The notes under the pieces are model-generated. The model did no database searches, was not told where the DNA came from, and saw only the letters and a program-made list of their open reading frames with translations. A program made the position numbers and the translations under genes. A stretch of DNA of 64,000 nucleotides, from NCBI GenBank assembly GCA_944384905.1, contig CALWVE010000038.1, positions 1 to 64,000 on the forward strand, given 5' to 3'. Shown one piece after another: positions 29,357 to 37,571 of this stretch (positions are counted from its first letter, which is position 1; the number at the start of each line of letters is the position of its first letter). The DNA comes from an uncultured Clostridia bacterium. Lineage in GTDB: Bacteria; Bacillota; Clostridia; Oscillospirales; Acutalibacteraceae.

Positions 29357-29494
29357 TTTGATGCTCACAAAACATTCAGTTTTGCCGAAGGATGGCGGTT
29401 AGTTAAGCCAAACACGGAGGCGGCTGTTTTATAAACCGCGGGAAAAGCGGCGGGGCTTAAAAACCCCGGAGAGAATGACAGGAGGGTTAATTTG

Positions 29495-31747
29495 ATGACC
29501 AAGTTTGAACAGTGGCAGGGCTTCAAAGGAAGACTCTGGCAGGAAGAAATCAATACGCGTGATTTCATCCAGAACAACTACACCCCTTATGACGGCGACG
29601 AATCTTTCCTCGCTGATCCTACCGAAGCTACCAATAAGCTGTGGGGCGCTCTGCAGGCTCTGCAGAAGGAAGAACGCGCCAAGGGCGGCGTGCTGGATAT
29701 GGATACCCATGTTGTATCTTCCATCACTTCCCATGGCCCGGGCTATATCGATGAATCCATGAAGGATCTGGAAAAGGTTGTTGGTCTGCAGACCGATAAG
29801 CCGCTTAAGCGTGCTTTCATGCCCTTCGGCGGTATCCGTATGGCTGAAGAAGCCTGCGAAACCTATGGCTACAAGGCTGATCCGGAACTGCACAAGATCT
29901 TTACCGAATACCACAAGACCCACAACCAGGGCGTATTCGATGCTTACACGCCCGAAATGCGCGCTGTTCGTAAGAACAAGATCATCACCGGTCTGCCGGA
30001 TACCTATGGCCGCGGCCGTATCGTAGGCGACTATCGTCGTGTGGCTCTGTATGGTATCGATTTCCTGATGGAGAAGAAGGCCGAAGATTTCGCTAACTGC
30101 GGCGACGGCACCATGACCGATGACGTTATCCGTCAGCGCGAAGAAATCTCCATGCAGTACAAGGCTCTGGGCGAAATGAAGAAGATGGCCGCTTCCTACG
30201 GCTTTGATATCTCCAAGCCCGCTAAGAATGCCCGCGAAGCTTTCCAGTGGCTGTATTTCGGCTATCTGGCTGCTATCAAGACCCAGAACGGCGCTGCCAT
30301 GAGCGTGGGCCGCGTTTCCACCTTCCTGGATATCTACATTCAGCGCGATCTGGACAACGGCACGCTGACCGAAACCGAAGCTCAGGAACTCGTTGACCAT
30401 ATGGTTATGAAGTTCCGCATGGTGAAGTTCGCTCGTATTCCTTCCTACAACGAACTGTTCTCCGGTGACCCGGTATGGGCTACGCTGGACATCGCCGGTA
30501 AGGGCGTAGACGGCCGTTCCATGGTAACGAAGAACGACTTCCGTTTCCTGCACACGCTGGAAAACATGGGCCCGTCTCCCGAACCGAACCTGACGGTTCT
30601 GTATTCCTCTCAGCTGCCGGAAGCCTTCAAGCGCTATGCCGCTGCTATCTCCGTGCGTACCAGCTCCATCCAGTACGAAAACGACGACGTTATGCGCGTT
30701 GTTTGGGGCGATGACTACGCCATCTGCTGCTGCGTATCCGCTACCCAGACCGGTAAGGAAATGCAGTTCTTCGGCGCCCGTGCAAACCTCGCCAAGTGCC
30801 TGCTGTACGCTATGAACGGCGGTATCGACGTGAAGACCCGTGCACAGGTTGGTCCGGCTATCCGCAAGATCACCTCTGAATATCTCGATTACGATGAAGT
30901 AATCAAGAACTATGACTTCATGATGGAGTGGCTGGCTAAGGTGTATGTAAACACCCTGAACCTGATCCACTACATGCACGATAAATACTACTATGAAGCT
31001 GCCGAAATGGCTCTCATCGACACCGATGTTCGCCGTACCTTCGCAACCGGTATCGCTGGCTTCTCCCACGTAGTAGACTCCCTGAGCGCTATCAAGTACG
31101 CTAAGGTTAAGCCGATCCGTGACGAAGACAACATGATCGTTGACTTCGAGACCGAAGGCGACTTCCCGCGTTACGGCAACGACGACGATCGTGCCGACGA
31201 TATCGCTGTATGGCTGCTCAAGACCTTCCTCGACAAGATCAAGAAGTGCCATACCTACCGCAACTCCGAGCCGACCACGTCCATCCTGACCATCACCTCC
31301 AACGTGGTATACGGTAAGGCTACCGGTTCTCTGCCGGATGGCCGCAAGGCTGGCGAACCGCTGTCCCCGGGTGCTAACCCGTCTTACGGCGCTGAAAAGA
31401 ACGGCCTGCTGGCTTCTCTGAACTCCCTGACCAAGCTGCCCTATGAGTGGGCTCTGGACGGTATCTCCAACACCCAGACCATCAACCCCGATGCACTGGG
31501 CCACAGCGAACCCGAACAGGTTACCAACCTGGTGAACGTGCTCGACGGTTACTTCGATCAGGGCGCTCATCACCTGAACGTAAACGTATTCGGCAAAGAA
31601 AAGCTGATCGACGCGATGGAGCATCCGGAGAAGGAAGAGTATGCAAACTTCACCATCCGTGTATCCGGTTACGCCGTGAAGTTCATCGACCTGACCCGTG
31701 AGCAGCAGATGGACGTTATCTCCAGAACCTGCCACACCACGCTGTAA
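29495..31747 (+). CDS. pflB: Pyruvate formate-lyase (glycyl radical enzyme)
   Basis: Cleaves pyruvate plus CoA to acetyl-CoA and formate, a central anaerobic route. The 750 residues contain the vicinal catalytic cysteines in [13 protein letters not shown] and the C-terminal glycyl-radical motif RVSGYAVKF. Codon use is strongly biased, which suggests very high expression. The ATG lies 8 bases after GGAGGG; a TTG one codon earlier is less likely. pflA follows behind a short attenuator-like hairpin. Confidence 0.97.
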   Translation: MTKFEQWQGFKGRLWQEEINTRDFIQNNYTPYDGDESFLADPTEATNKLWGALQALQKEERAKGGVLDMDTHVVSSITSHGPGYIDESMKDLEKVVGLQTDKPLKRAFMPFGGIRMAEEACETYGYKADPELHKIFTEYHKTHNQGVFDAYTPEMRAVRKNKIITGLPDTYGRGRIVGDYRRVALYGIDFLMEKKAEDFANCGDGTMTDDVIRQREEISMQYKALGEMKKMAASYGFDISKPAKNAREAFQWLYFGYLAAIKTQNGAAMSVGRVSTFLDIYIQRDLDNGTLTETEAQELVDHMVMKFRMVKFARIPSYNELFSGDPVWATLDIAGKGVDGRSMVTKNDFRFLHTLENMGPSPEPNLTVLYSSQLPEAFKRYAAAISVRTSSIQYENDDVMRVVWGDDYAICCCVSATQTGKEMQFFGARANLAKCLLYAMNGGIDVKTRAQVGPAIRKITSEYLDYDEVIKNYDFMMEWLAKVYVNTLNLIHYMHDKYYYEAAEMALIDTDVRRTFATGIAGFSHVVDSLSAIKYAKVKPIRDEDNMIVDFETEGDFPRYGNDDDRADDIAVWLLKTFLDKIKKCHTYRNSEPTTSILTITSNVVYGKATGSLPDGRKAGEPLSPGANPSYGAEKNGLLASLNSLTKLPYEWALDGISNTQTINPDALGHSEPEQVTNLVNVLDGYFDQGAHHLNVNVFGKEKLIDAMEHPEKEEYANFTIRVSGYAVKFIDLTREQQMDVISRTCHTTL

Positions 31748-31774
31748 TTCTTACAGAATAACAGATGTAAAACA

Positions 31775-31804
31775 AAGCCTCCCCGCGTTTTTGCGGAGAG
31801 GCTT
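31775..31804 (+). terminator. pflB-pflA intergenic hairpin
   Basis: Stem AAGCCTC/GAGGCTT with an inner CCCGC/GCGGA pairing, but only a weak T-run (CCGTTTTC). It is likely a partial terminator or mRNA stabiliser that lowers pflA relative to pflB. Confidence 0.65.
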
Positions 31805-31827
31805 CCGTTTTCGGAAAGGAAAAGACT

Positions 31828-32628
31828 ATGGAACAGAAAACACCCGTTTTGGGCCATGTGCATTCCGTAGAAAGCTTTGGGCTGGTAGACGGCCCGGGCG
31901 TACGGTTTGTCATCTTTCTGCAGGGCTGCCATATGCGCTGCCAGTTCTGCCATAACCCGGATACCTGGAAGACGGAAGGCGGCGATGCGCGCACAGCCGA
32001 TGAATTGCTGCGTCAGGCGCTGCGCTATAAGCCCTATTGGAAGGGCGAAGGCGGTATCACCGTAAGCGGCGGCGAACCGCTTCTGCAGCTTGATTTTATG
32101 CTGGAACTGTTCAGAAAAGCCAAAGAAGCCGGCGTTAGCACCGTAATCGATACGGCCGGCCAGCCGTTTACGCGCGAAGAACCGTTCTTCTCCAAGTTTG
32201 AAGAATTGATGCGCTATACCGACCTTGTGATGCTCGACATCAAGGAAATGAACCCGGCCCGCCATAAAACGCTGACGGGGCATAACAACGACAACATCCT
32301 GGAGCTGGCCCGTTATCTCGATTCCATCGGCAAGCCGGTTTGGATTCGTCACGTGCTGGTGCCCGAACGCAGCGATTTCGACGAAGACCTGGATGCACTG
32401 GGCGCATTTGTCAAAACGCTTTCCAATGTGGAGCGCGTGGAAGTGCTGCCTTATCATACGCTGGGCATTGCCAAGTGGCAGAAGCTGGGCTTTGATTACC
32501 CGCTGGATGGTATTCAACCGCCCACACGCGAGCGTGTGGAAAACGCGGAACGCCGCATCGGCGCGCAGAAAAGCGACGCCCCCACACAGGCCGAACAAGA
32601 ACTGCCCGAACGCGTAAAAGGCTGCTGA
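31828..32628 (+). CDS. pflA: Pyruvate formate-lyase activating enzyme
   Basis: A radical-SAM enzyme that installs the glycyl radical in PflB. The 266-residue protein has the CxxxCxxC cluster motif in GCHMRCQFC, the glycine-rich GGITVSGGEPLLQ and the family start HSVESFGLVDGPGVRFV. About 20 extra C-terminal residues follow the conserved core. The stop is followed immediately by repeat R7, then a terminator. Confidence 0.96.
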   Translation: MEQKTPVLGHVHSVESFGLVDGPGVRFVIFLQGCHMRCQFCHNPDTWKTEGGDARTADELLRQALRYKPYWKGEGGITVSGGEPLLQLDFMLELFRKAKEAGVSTVIDTAGQPFTREEPFFSKFEELMRYTDLVMLDIKEMNPARHKTLTGHNNDNILELARYLDSIGKPVWIRHVLVPERSDFDEDLDALGAFVKTLSNVERVEVLPYHTLGIAKWQKLGFDYPLDGIQPPTRERVENAERRIGAQKSDAPTQAEQELPERVKGC

Positions 32629-32629
32629 A

Positions 32630-32775
32630 ATAGGGCGGCGAACCGCCGCAGGATACGTCGCGACTGGGCTAAAATAAATTTAAAAGCCGACGTCGCGCGG
32701 CAGATGCTTCCCGTTTGTTTTATGCCAGATTCGCGACTTGTCAGCGGGGACTCCCCGCCTCGCCGGGGGTTCCCT
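32630..32775 (-). repeat. Repeat R7 (tail modules)
   Basis: GCGGCGAACCGCCGC, GATACGTCGCG, the GGCT-AT core-AGCC, GTCGCGCGGCAGATG, GATTCGCGACTTGTC, GCGGGGA/TCCCCGC, then half of a GGGTTCCC hairpin. It lies in the 3' region of the pflA transcript. Confidence 0.85.
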
Positions 32776-32817
32776 CTTATTTTTGTTGTATTACCGCATC
32801 TATTTTTTGATAAAAGA

Positions 32818-32842
32818 AAAGCCCGTCGTTTGGCGGGCTTTT
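32818..32842. terminator. Bidirectional terminator
   Basis: Stem AAAGCCCG/CGGGCTTT with A/T runs on both sides, between pflA and the convergent membrane-protein gene. Confidence 0.85.
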
Positions 32843-32844
32843 TG

Positions 32845-33711
32845 TTATGCTTTTGGGTTCTTTTTGCTTTGTTTGCGCGCTTTGTGCGCCTGTCGGCGCT
32901 GCTCGTAAGCGGCGCGGATCGAGGCCGTTGTCTGGCGGTAGCGGCCGCGCTGAATATTCGGGAAAGCCTTGATAATACGGCTGTTGATCGGGGAAATGTG
33001 CGAAAGAATCTCGTGGTAACGCTGTTCGAGTTCCGCGTAGCTTTCGTTGGCGCGGGTTACCAAACGGTGGCGCAGCTGCTCGGCTTTTTCGCTCGTCAGC
33101 TTTTCGCGCGCCATGTATACGCCGTCGAATAAGCCTTCTCCAATTGTATCAGAGACGCTGTGCAGCGCATTTTCAATTCGATGTAGCTCTTCCATACGCA
33201 CACGAAGCCGCAGTACGCTGCGCAGGGTCAGCAGGAAATCCACGGCAAAAACCACCAGTAAAATGCTGACAAAAATCGTTGATTCCGGATTCGGAATGGC
33301 GCGAATAAGGCGTACCGTGGCCGGTTGAAGCCACTTAATCACGACCATACAGGCGAATCCCCACAAAAGGGAAAACTGCGGACAGATGTAGCCTTTAAAG
33401 TTAAAGCGGTAGTTGGAATAATCCCACCATTTTTCGTGGAAAAGCTTTTCCAGCACCACGCCGGTAATCAGTTCAATCAGCGTTGTCACGGCGACACAGG
33501 CCAGAAACAGCAGCAGCCAATGGCCGCGCAGAGGGGCAAGCAGCAAATCCACGGCAACAAGGCCAAATCCATAGATCGGACAGACCGGGCCGTTCAAAAA
33601 ACCGCGGTTGACAAATTGTTTCAAGGTGATGGCGGCGAAAACCACTTCGGCACACCATCCCAGAAAACTGTAGATCACAAATAGCCAGGCGGCGTCTAAA
33701 AGGCTCATCAT
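32845..33711 (-). CDS. CmpB-like membrane protein (putative ABC transporter, PF06541 type)
   Basis: A 288-residue protein with about five membrane segments in the first 160 residues. It carries the family-type motifs YSFLGWCAEVVFA, RGFLNGPVCPIYGFG and WWDYSNYRFNFKGYICPQFSLLWG. A coiled, basic cytoplasmic tail (about 165-288) follows. Function in the family is unproven despite the ABC-transporter label. The chosen ATG forms an ATGA overlap with the stop of the hydrolase gene upstream, so the two are translationally coupled; 15 upstream in-frame codons are rejected. Confidence 0.75.
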   Translation of the reverse strand: MMSLLDAAWLFVIYSFLGWCAEVVFAAITLKQFVNRGFLNGPVCPIYGFGLVAVDLLLAPLRGHWLLLFLACVAVTTLIELITGVVLEKLFHEKWWDYSNYRFNFKGYICPQFSLLWGFACMVVIKWLQPATVRLIRAIPNPESTIFVSILLVVFAVDFLLTLRSVLRLRVRMEELHRIENALHSVSDTIGEGLFDGVYMAREKLTSEKAEQLRHRLVTRANESYAELEQRYHEILSHISPINSRIIKAFPNIQRGRYRQTTASIRAAYEQRRQAHKARKQSKKNPKA

Positions 33712-34655
33712 ACATTCTCCTTTCCAACGCTTGTCGCCGGAATTTGTTTTCCACAAAAATCTAAAATGTCGTTAAAAACTTGCTCGCGGTTTCTTTCGTT
33801 CATGATTTCGTGCCGCATACCGGGATAGATTTTCCACGAAACCTGTGTGTATCCCTGGTTTTTCATGTGTTCTACGGCCTGTAAAAATTTTTTATGAGAA
33901 ATGCGGCAGGGATCGTCTTCTCCCGAAATAAAAAGGATGGGAAGGTCGGAGTTTTTCATTTCCCAGCCGTTTGAAGCATACGTCCAGGTCATCAGATAGA
34001 GCAGCGATTCATAGCCGTTGAGCGTAAACGTAAAGTTGCAGAGCGGATCGCTGTTGTACGCGGCGGCAACGGACGGATCGGTGCTCAGCCACGCATTTGG
34101 TCCTTCTTTGGCAAACGCACGGTTGAAATTGCCCATCACCAGCCGGTCGGCCAGCGAACAATGCGCGTGCTCGCCCCGGAAAAAGCGCAGATGACGCACC
34201 AGCCATAAGCCAAAGGAAAGGCCGGTGGCGCGCGAGGGGGAACCGCAGACGATCAGCGCGTCCATTTTATCGTCGTGTTCCCGGGCAAAGGCGCGAACAG
34301 CGAGCGAACCCATGCTGTGGCCGAACAGAATCAGCGGCAGGCCGGGGAAGCGTTCGTGCGCCATCGTGTTGATGGCCAAAATATCACGCAACAGCGCCCG
34401 CGCGCCGTTTTTGTAAAAGTAACCCAAATCGTTTGGATGGCGTACGCTTTCGCCATGGCCGCGGTGGTCGTGAATCACGCACGCATAGCCGTTTTCCGCC
34501 AGATGCGTCATCATGGGCAGATACCGTTCCTTGCGTTCGCACATGCCGTGGCAGAACTGTATGACGCCTTTCGGGATCGTTTCCGGCAAAATCCAGATGC
34601 CGCCCAAAGGCAGCCCGTCTGCCGGAGAAGATAGTTTAAAAGCTTCCTGTAACAT
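33708..34655 (-). CDS. Alpha/beta hydrolase (monoacylglycerol lipase-like)
   Basis: A 315-residue serine hydrolase with nucleophile elbow GHSMG, an Asp in FISGEDDPCR, and a His in GMRHEIMNE. The start resembles lysophospholipase/MGL proteins (IQFCHGMCERKERYLPMMTHL, DHRGHGES). It has no signal peptide, so it is probably cytoplasmic. The substrate, perhaps a glycerolipid ester, is inferred from the family. It is coupled to the membrane-protein gene by a 4-bp overlap. Confidence 0.8.
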   Translation of the reverse strand: MLQEAFKLSSPADGLPLGGIWILPETIPKGVIQFCHGMCERKERYLPMMTHLAENGYACVIHDHRGHGESVRHPNDLGYFYKNGARALLRDILAINTMAHERFPGLPLILFGHSMGSLAVRAFAREHDDKMDALIVCGSPSRATGLSFGLWLVRHLRFFRGEHAHCSLADRLVMGNFNRAFAKEGPNAWLSTDPSVAAAYNSDPLCNFTFTLNGYESLLYLMTWTYASNGWEMKNSDLPILFISGEDDPCRISHKKFLQAVEHMKNQGYTQVSWKIYPGMRHEIMNERNREQVFNDILDFCGKQIPATSVGKENV

Positions 34656-34688
34656 AAAATCTCCTTTTTGCCTGAATCAAAGCAACAA

Positions 34689-34724
34689 GGGAAAAGCAGC
34701 GGTCCACGGGCCGGCACTTTTCCC
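34689..34724 (-). terminator. Probable terminator after araD
   Basis: An 8-bp stem GGGAAAAG/CTTTTCCC with a partly paired loop (GGTCC/GGCC region). The T-run is weak, so some read-through into the hydrolase gene is possible. Confidence 0.5.
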
Positions 34725-34751
34725 GATTGAGCCGGTTTTCAAAACCGACGA

Positions 34752-35441
34752 TTATTTTTGTCCGTAATAAGCGTTTGCGCCGTGTTTGCGCAGGAAGTGC
34801 TTGTCCATCAGCGGCTGGGGAATCTGTCCTACGCCGGGGTTGACCTGCTCGGTGTAGTAGGCCATTTTAGCGACTTCTTCCAGCACAACCGCATTGTGAA
34901 CGGCTTCGGCGGCGTCTTTTCCCCAGGTAAACGGGCCGTGGTTGGTGCACAGCACGCCGGGGACAAAAACCGGGCTGCGGTCTTTAAAGGTTTCGATAAT
35001 CACCTTGCCGGTGTTGGTTTCATAGGCTTCGTCGATTTCTTCGGGGGTCAGGCTGCGCGCGCAGGGAATATCGCCGTAAAAATAGTCGGCGTGCGTGGTG
35101 CCGTAGGAAGGAATGCTGCGGCCGGCCTGTGCCCAAACCGTCGCCCAGGGGGAATGGGTATGTACAATGCCGCCCAGTTCGGGGAAGGCTTTGTAGAGTT
35201 CAAGATGCGTAGGCGTGTCGGAAGAAGGACGGTATTTTCCTTCCACGCGGTTGCCGTCCAGATCCATAACGACCAGATCTTCGGGCTTCAGCGTTTCATA
35301 AGCCACGCCGCTGGGTTTGATGACAAACAGACCCTTTTCGCGGTCAATTCCGCTGACATTGCCCCAGGTATAGGTCACCAAACCCCGGCGGGGCAGCTCC
35401 ATATTGGCTTCGTAAACCTGCTGTTTGAGTTCTTCCAACAT
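34752..35441 (-). CDS. araD: L-ribulose-5-phosphate 4-epimerase
   Basis: Interconverts L-ribulose-5-phosphate and D-xylulose-5-phosphate in arabinose use. The 229-residue class II aldolase-like protein shows the zinc-binding [11 protein letters not shown] and the [15 protein letters not shown] and [10 protein letters not shown] motifs. An upstream in-frame extension of 37 codons overlaps the promoter and is rejected; the ATG used follows GGAG and begins [16 protein letters not shown]. No other ara genes are in the window. Confidence 0.95.
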   Translation of the reverse strand: MLEELKQQVYEANMELPRRGLVTYTWGNVSGIDREKGLFVIKPSGVAYETLKPEDLVVMDLDGNRVEGKYRPSSDTPTHLELYKAFPELGGIVHTHSPWATVWAQAGRSIPSYGTTHADYFYGDIPCARSLTPEEIDEAYETNTGKVIIETFKDRSPVFVPGVLCTNHGPFTWGKDAAEAVHNAVVLEEVAKMAYYTEQVNPGVGQIPQPLMDKHFLRKHGANAYYGQK

Positions 35442-35484
35442 ACCGAATCGCTCCATTTCCACAAACGGCGCCAGGCGCCTGATG

Positions 35485-35500
35485 ATTTGTCTGTACAAAT
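35485..35500. promoter_or_regulatory. AraR-like operator at araD
   Basis: ATTTGTCTGTACAAAT: arms ATTTGT and ACAAAT around 4 bases, very close to Bacillus AraR boxes (ATTTGTACGTACAAAT type). It lies directly after the araD -10 (TATAAT, 35502-35507 on the minus strand), covering the expected transcription start. Confidence 0.6.
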
Positions 35501-35583
35501 TATTATAGCATATCTGTTCACAAAAGAAAAGCAAAATCGTTGAACCTGACAAGTTTCTTGGTTTTGAGATTTGTGAAAAACGC

Positions 35584-35612
35584 TTGCAAAACGTCGGCGT
35601 GTACGGTATGAT
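35584..35612 (+). promoter_or_regulatory. Promoter of the Ser/Glu-linker lipoprotein gene
   Basis: TTGCAA, 17 bases, TATGAT, about 50 bp before the start codon. Confidence 0.65.
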
Positions 35613-35661
35613 AAATGCAGCACAACCTTTGTTTTAATTTGCCGAAAAGGAGATTTTTTAC

Positions 35662-36357
35662 ATGAAAAAATATACCGTAATTTTTTTAATGGTTCTGGCG
35701 CTGCTGGCGCTTACCGCTTGTGGAAAAAGCAACACGCCTTCTCAGCCTGATGATTCGTCGTCGTCTTCCACGTCATCTGCTTCGAGCTCGTCTTCTTCTG
35801 TTTCATCCGCCACGTCGTCCGCGTCTTCGTCCTCGCAGGTAGAAGAATCTGAGGAAGAATCGCTGGTAGAATCCGAAGAAGAACCCGAATATTCAGAGGA
35901 AGAAGAACCCGTTTCTTCCGAAGAAGAGGAAAGCGAGTCTTCCGAGGAAGAGACCACGCTGCCGTCTGCGGATACCGACGACCCGGATTTTGCCGATGCT
36001 TTTGACGGGAATTCCATTGATCAGGCGTTTGATTCCGATATTAAGCTGGCCGCTTCCACGATTCAGATGATCCAGGTTTACAGCGAATATGCCGAAACCT
36101 GGGAGGCGCAGATCGATACCCTGTATAAAGAACTGTTGGAGATTACCACAGGAAATGCACGCGAAGAACTGAAATGGGAGCAGGGAATGTGGGTAAATGC
36201 CTCCGGCGCTGCTTTGCAGTCGATTAAAAACGAGGCCGGGTCGGGCTCTACCGCACCCCTGACGGTTGCGACGAAAACCATGGAATATTACCGCAACCGC
36301 GCCAAGACGCTTTCCAGTATCCGTTATCAGCTTACCGGAGAAACCGGTATGGAATAA
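35662..36357 (+). CDS. Lipoprotein with LprI-like (DUF1311) domain
   Basis: A 231-residue protein with a lipoprotein signal (LALTAC, Cys20), then about 85 residues of Ser and Glu repeats forming a flexible, acidic spacer. The C-terminal domain (about 125-230) has the pattern of LprI/DUF1311 lysozyme-inhibitor-like proteins: WEAQIDTLYKELL, EELKWEQGMWVNA, and SGSTAPLTVATKTMEYYRNRA. The cysteines typical of many DUF1311 members are missing. It is expected on the outer face of the membrane, with the linker passing into the wall. The domain call is by resemblance. Confidence 0.6.
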   Translation: MKKYTVIFLMVLALLALTACGKSNTPSQPDDSSSSSTSSASSSSSSVSSATSSASSSSQVEESEEESLVESEEEPEYSEEEEPVSSEEEESESSEEETTLPSADTDDPDFADAFDGNSIDQAFDSDIKLAASTIQMIQVYSEYAETWEAQIDTLYKELLEITTGNAREELKWEQGMWVNASGAALQSIKNEAGSGSTAPLTVATKTMEYYRNRAKTLSSIRYQLTGETGME

Positions 36358-36379
36358 ACCTTTTGAGGAGTTGTTTTTG

Positions 36380-37255
36380 ATGTTGTTTACCAATACGACC
36401 CGCGGCGGTTCGTTTGCCAAAGATCCCGCCGTAATTCGTTTGAACGGGCGGTACTTCCTGTATCATTCCACACGTCCCACGCCCGAACTGGGCCTCGGGA
36501 TCGGCATTGCAGAAAGCGATGACCTGGAAAACTGGGAGGTAACCGGCGAGGTGCCGCTGACCCAACCCTGCGAAGCAAAAGGCATCGGCGCGCCGGCCGC
36601 AATTGTGCTCGACGGTGTGGTTCACTTGTTTTATCAGACCTACGGTAACGGCCCGAAAGACGCTATTTGCCACGCAACGTCTACCGATGGCCGTCATTTT
36701 GAAAAAGACCCCACCAACCCGATTTTCCGTCCGACGGATGATTGGTGCTGCGGTCGTGCCATCGACGCCGATGTGGTGGTGTTCGACGAAAAGCTGTTCC
36801 TGTATTTTGCCACGCGCGACCATGAATTTGCCATTCAGAAAGTGGGTGGTGCGTTTGCGCCGCTAAACAGCGATTATTCGAGCGGCTGCTGGCAGCAGAT
36901 CACCAATGCATCTTTGCTTGCGCCCGAACTGAAATGGGAGGGTAAGTGCATCGAAGCGCCTGCCGTGATCGAAGAAAACGGCAAGCTTTATATGTTCTAC
37001 GGCGGCTCGTATAACTGCACGCCGCAGCAGATCGGCTGCGCCGTATCGGAAGACGGCGTCTTTTTCCGCCGCTGCTCTTCCGAGCCGTTTTTGCGTCCCG
37101 GTGAACCGGGCAGCTGGAACAGCAGTGAATCCGGCCATCCGTATGCGTTCCGCGACGACGACGGCCGCGCGTATCTGTTCTATCAGGGCAGCCCCGATAA
37201 CGGACAGAGCTGGTTTTTGTCGAAAATCGAGCTGCACGCCGAAGACTTTGCATAA
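36380..37255 (+). CDS. Five-bladed beta-propeller glycosidase (GH43-like)
   Basis: A 291-residue cytoplasmic protein starting MLFTNTTRGGSFAKDPAVIR. Each blade carries the propeller motifs GRYFLYHS, DGVVHLFYQTYG, DADVVVFDEKLFLYFA, IEAPAVIEENGKLYMFYGG and GRAYLFYQG. The Asp of KDPAVI, the Asp of DADVVV and the Glu of IEAPAV match the acidic triad of GH43/GH32/GH62-clan enzymes. Substrate is probably an arabinose-, xylose- or fructose-containing glycan, but this cannot be fixed. The ATG after GAGGAG is chosen; a longer frame overlaps the previous gene. It starts 22 bp after the lipoprotein gene. Confidence 0.75.
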   Translation: MLFTNTTRGGSFAKDPAVIRLNGRYFLYHSTRPTPELGLGIGIAESDDLENWEVTGEVPLTQPCEAKGIGAPAAIVLDGVVHLFYQTYGNGPKDAICHATSTDGRHFEKDPTNPIFRPTDDWCCGRAIDADVVVFDEKLFLYFATRDHEFAIQKVGGAFAPLNSDYSSGCWQQITNASLLAPELKWEGKCIEAPAVIEENGKLYMFYGGSYNCTPQQIGCAVSEDGVFFRRCSSEPFLRPGEPGSWNSSESGHPYAFRDDDGRAYLFYQGSPDNGQSWFLSKIELHAEDFA

Positions 37256-37268
37256 TCGTAAAAATCAG

Positions 37269-37297
37269 AAATTCCCGGCATTTTGCCGGGAATTTTT
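37269..37297 (+). terminator. Terminator after the GH43-like gene
   Basis: Stem AATTCCCGGC/GCCGGGAATT followed by TTTTTTG. Confidence 0.9.
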
Positions 37298-37317
37298 TGT
37301 TGTGGCAGAAGCGGAGC

Positions 37318-37492
37318 GTACAGACGTTGAAAGTTTTCGTCCACCTTTTTCAAAAGGTGGTGGGGCGAAGGGGCAAAGCCCTTCCCGCTCTCCGCAGAGA
37401 GCGGAATCCTTTTGCCTTCGTAAGCGCAGGAGGGTAGAAAGAAACGCCTGGGCGGCGTTTCTTTCGTAGGGAACCCTCGCCGGGGGTTCCTT
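37318..37492 (-). repeat. Hairpin-chain repeat R8
   Basis: Minus-oriented chain between two terminators: ACTTTCAACG string, CCACCTTTTT/AAAAGGTGG, GAAGGGGC/GCCCTTC, GCTCTC/GAGAGC, the GCGCAGGAGGG linker, GAAACGCC/GGCGTTTC and GGAACCC/GGGTTCC. The tail is absent. The second-last hairpin is a third sequence version not seen in R1 or R3. Confidence 0.88.
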
Positions 37493-37526
37493 GTCGTACG
37501 CAGATTTTTCACCTTTATAACAAATA

Positions 37527-37549
37527 CCCCCGGTGGAATCCACCGGGGG
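37527..37549 (-). terminator. Terminator after the alpha-mannosidase gene
   Basis: A near-perfect stem CCCCCGGTGG/CCACCGGGGG with a T-rich run on the minus strand. Confidence 0.85.
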
Positions 37550-37571
37550 CATTTTATAGAGCCTTTTTGGC

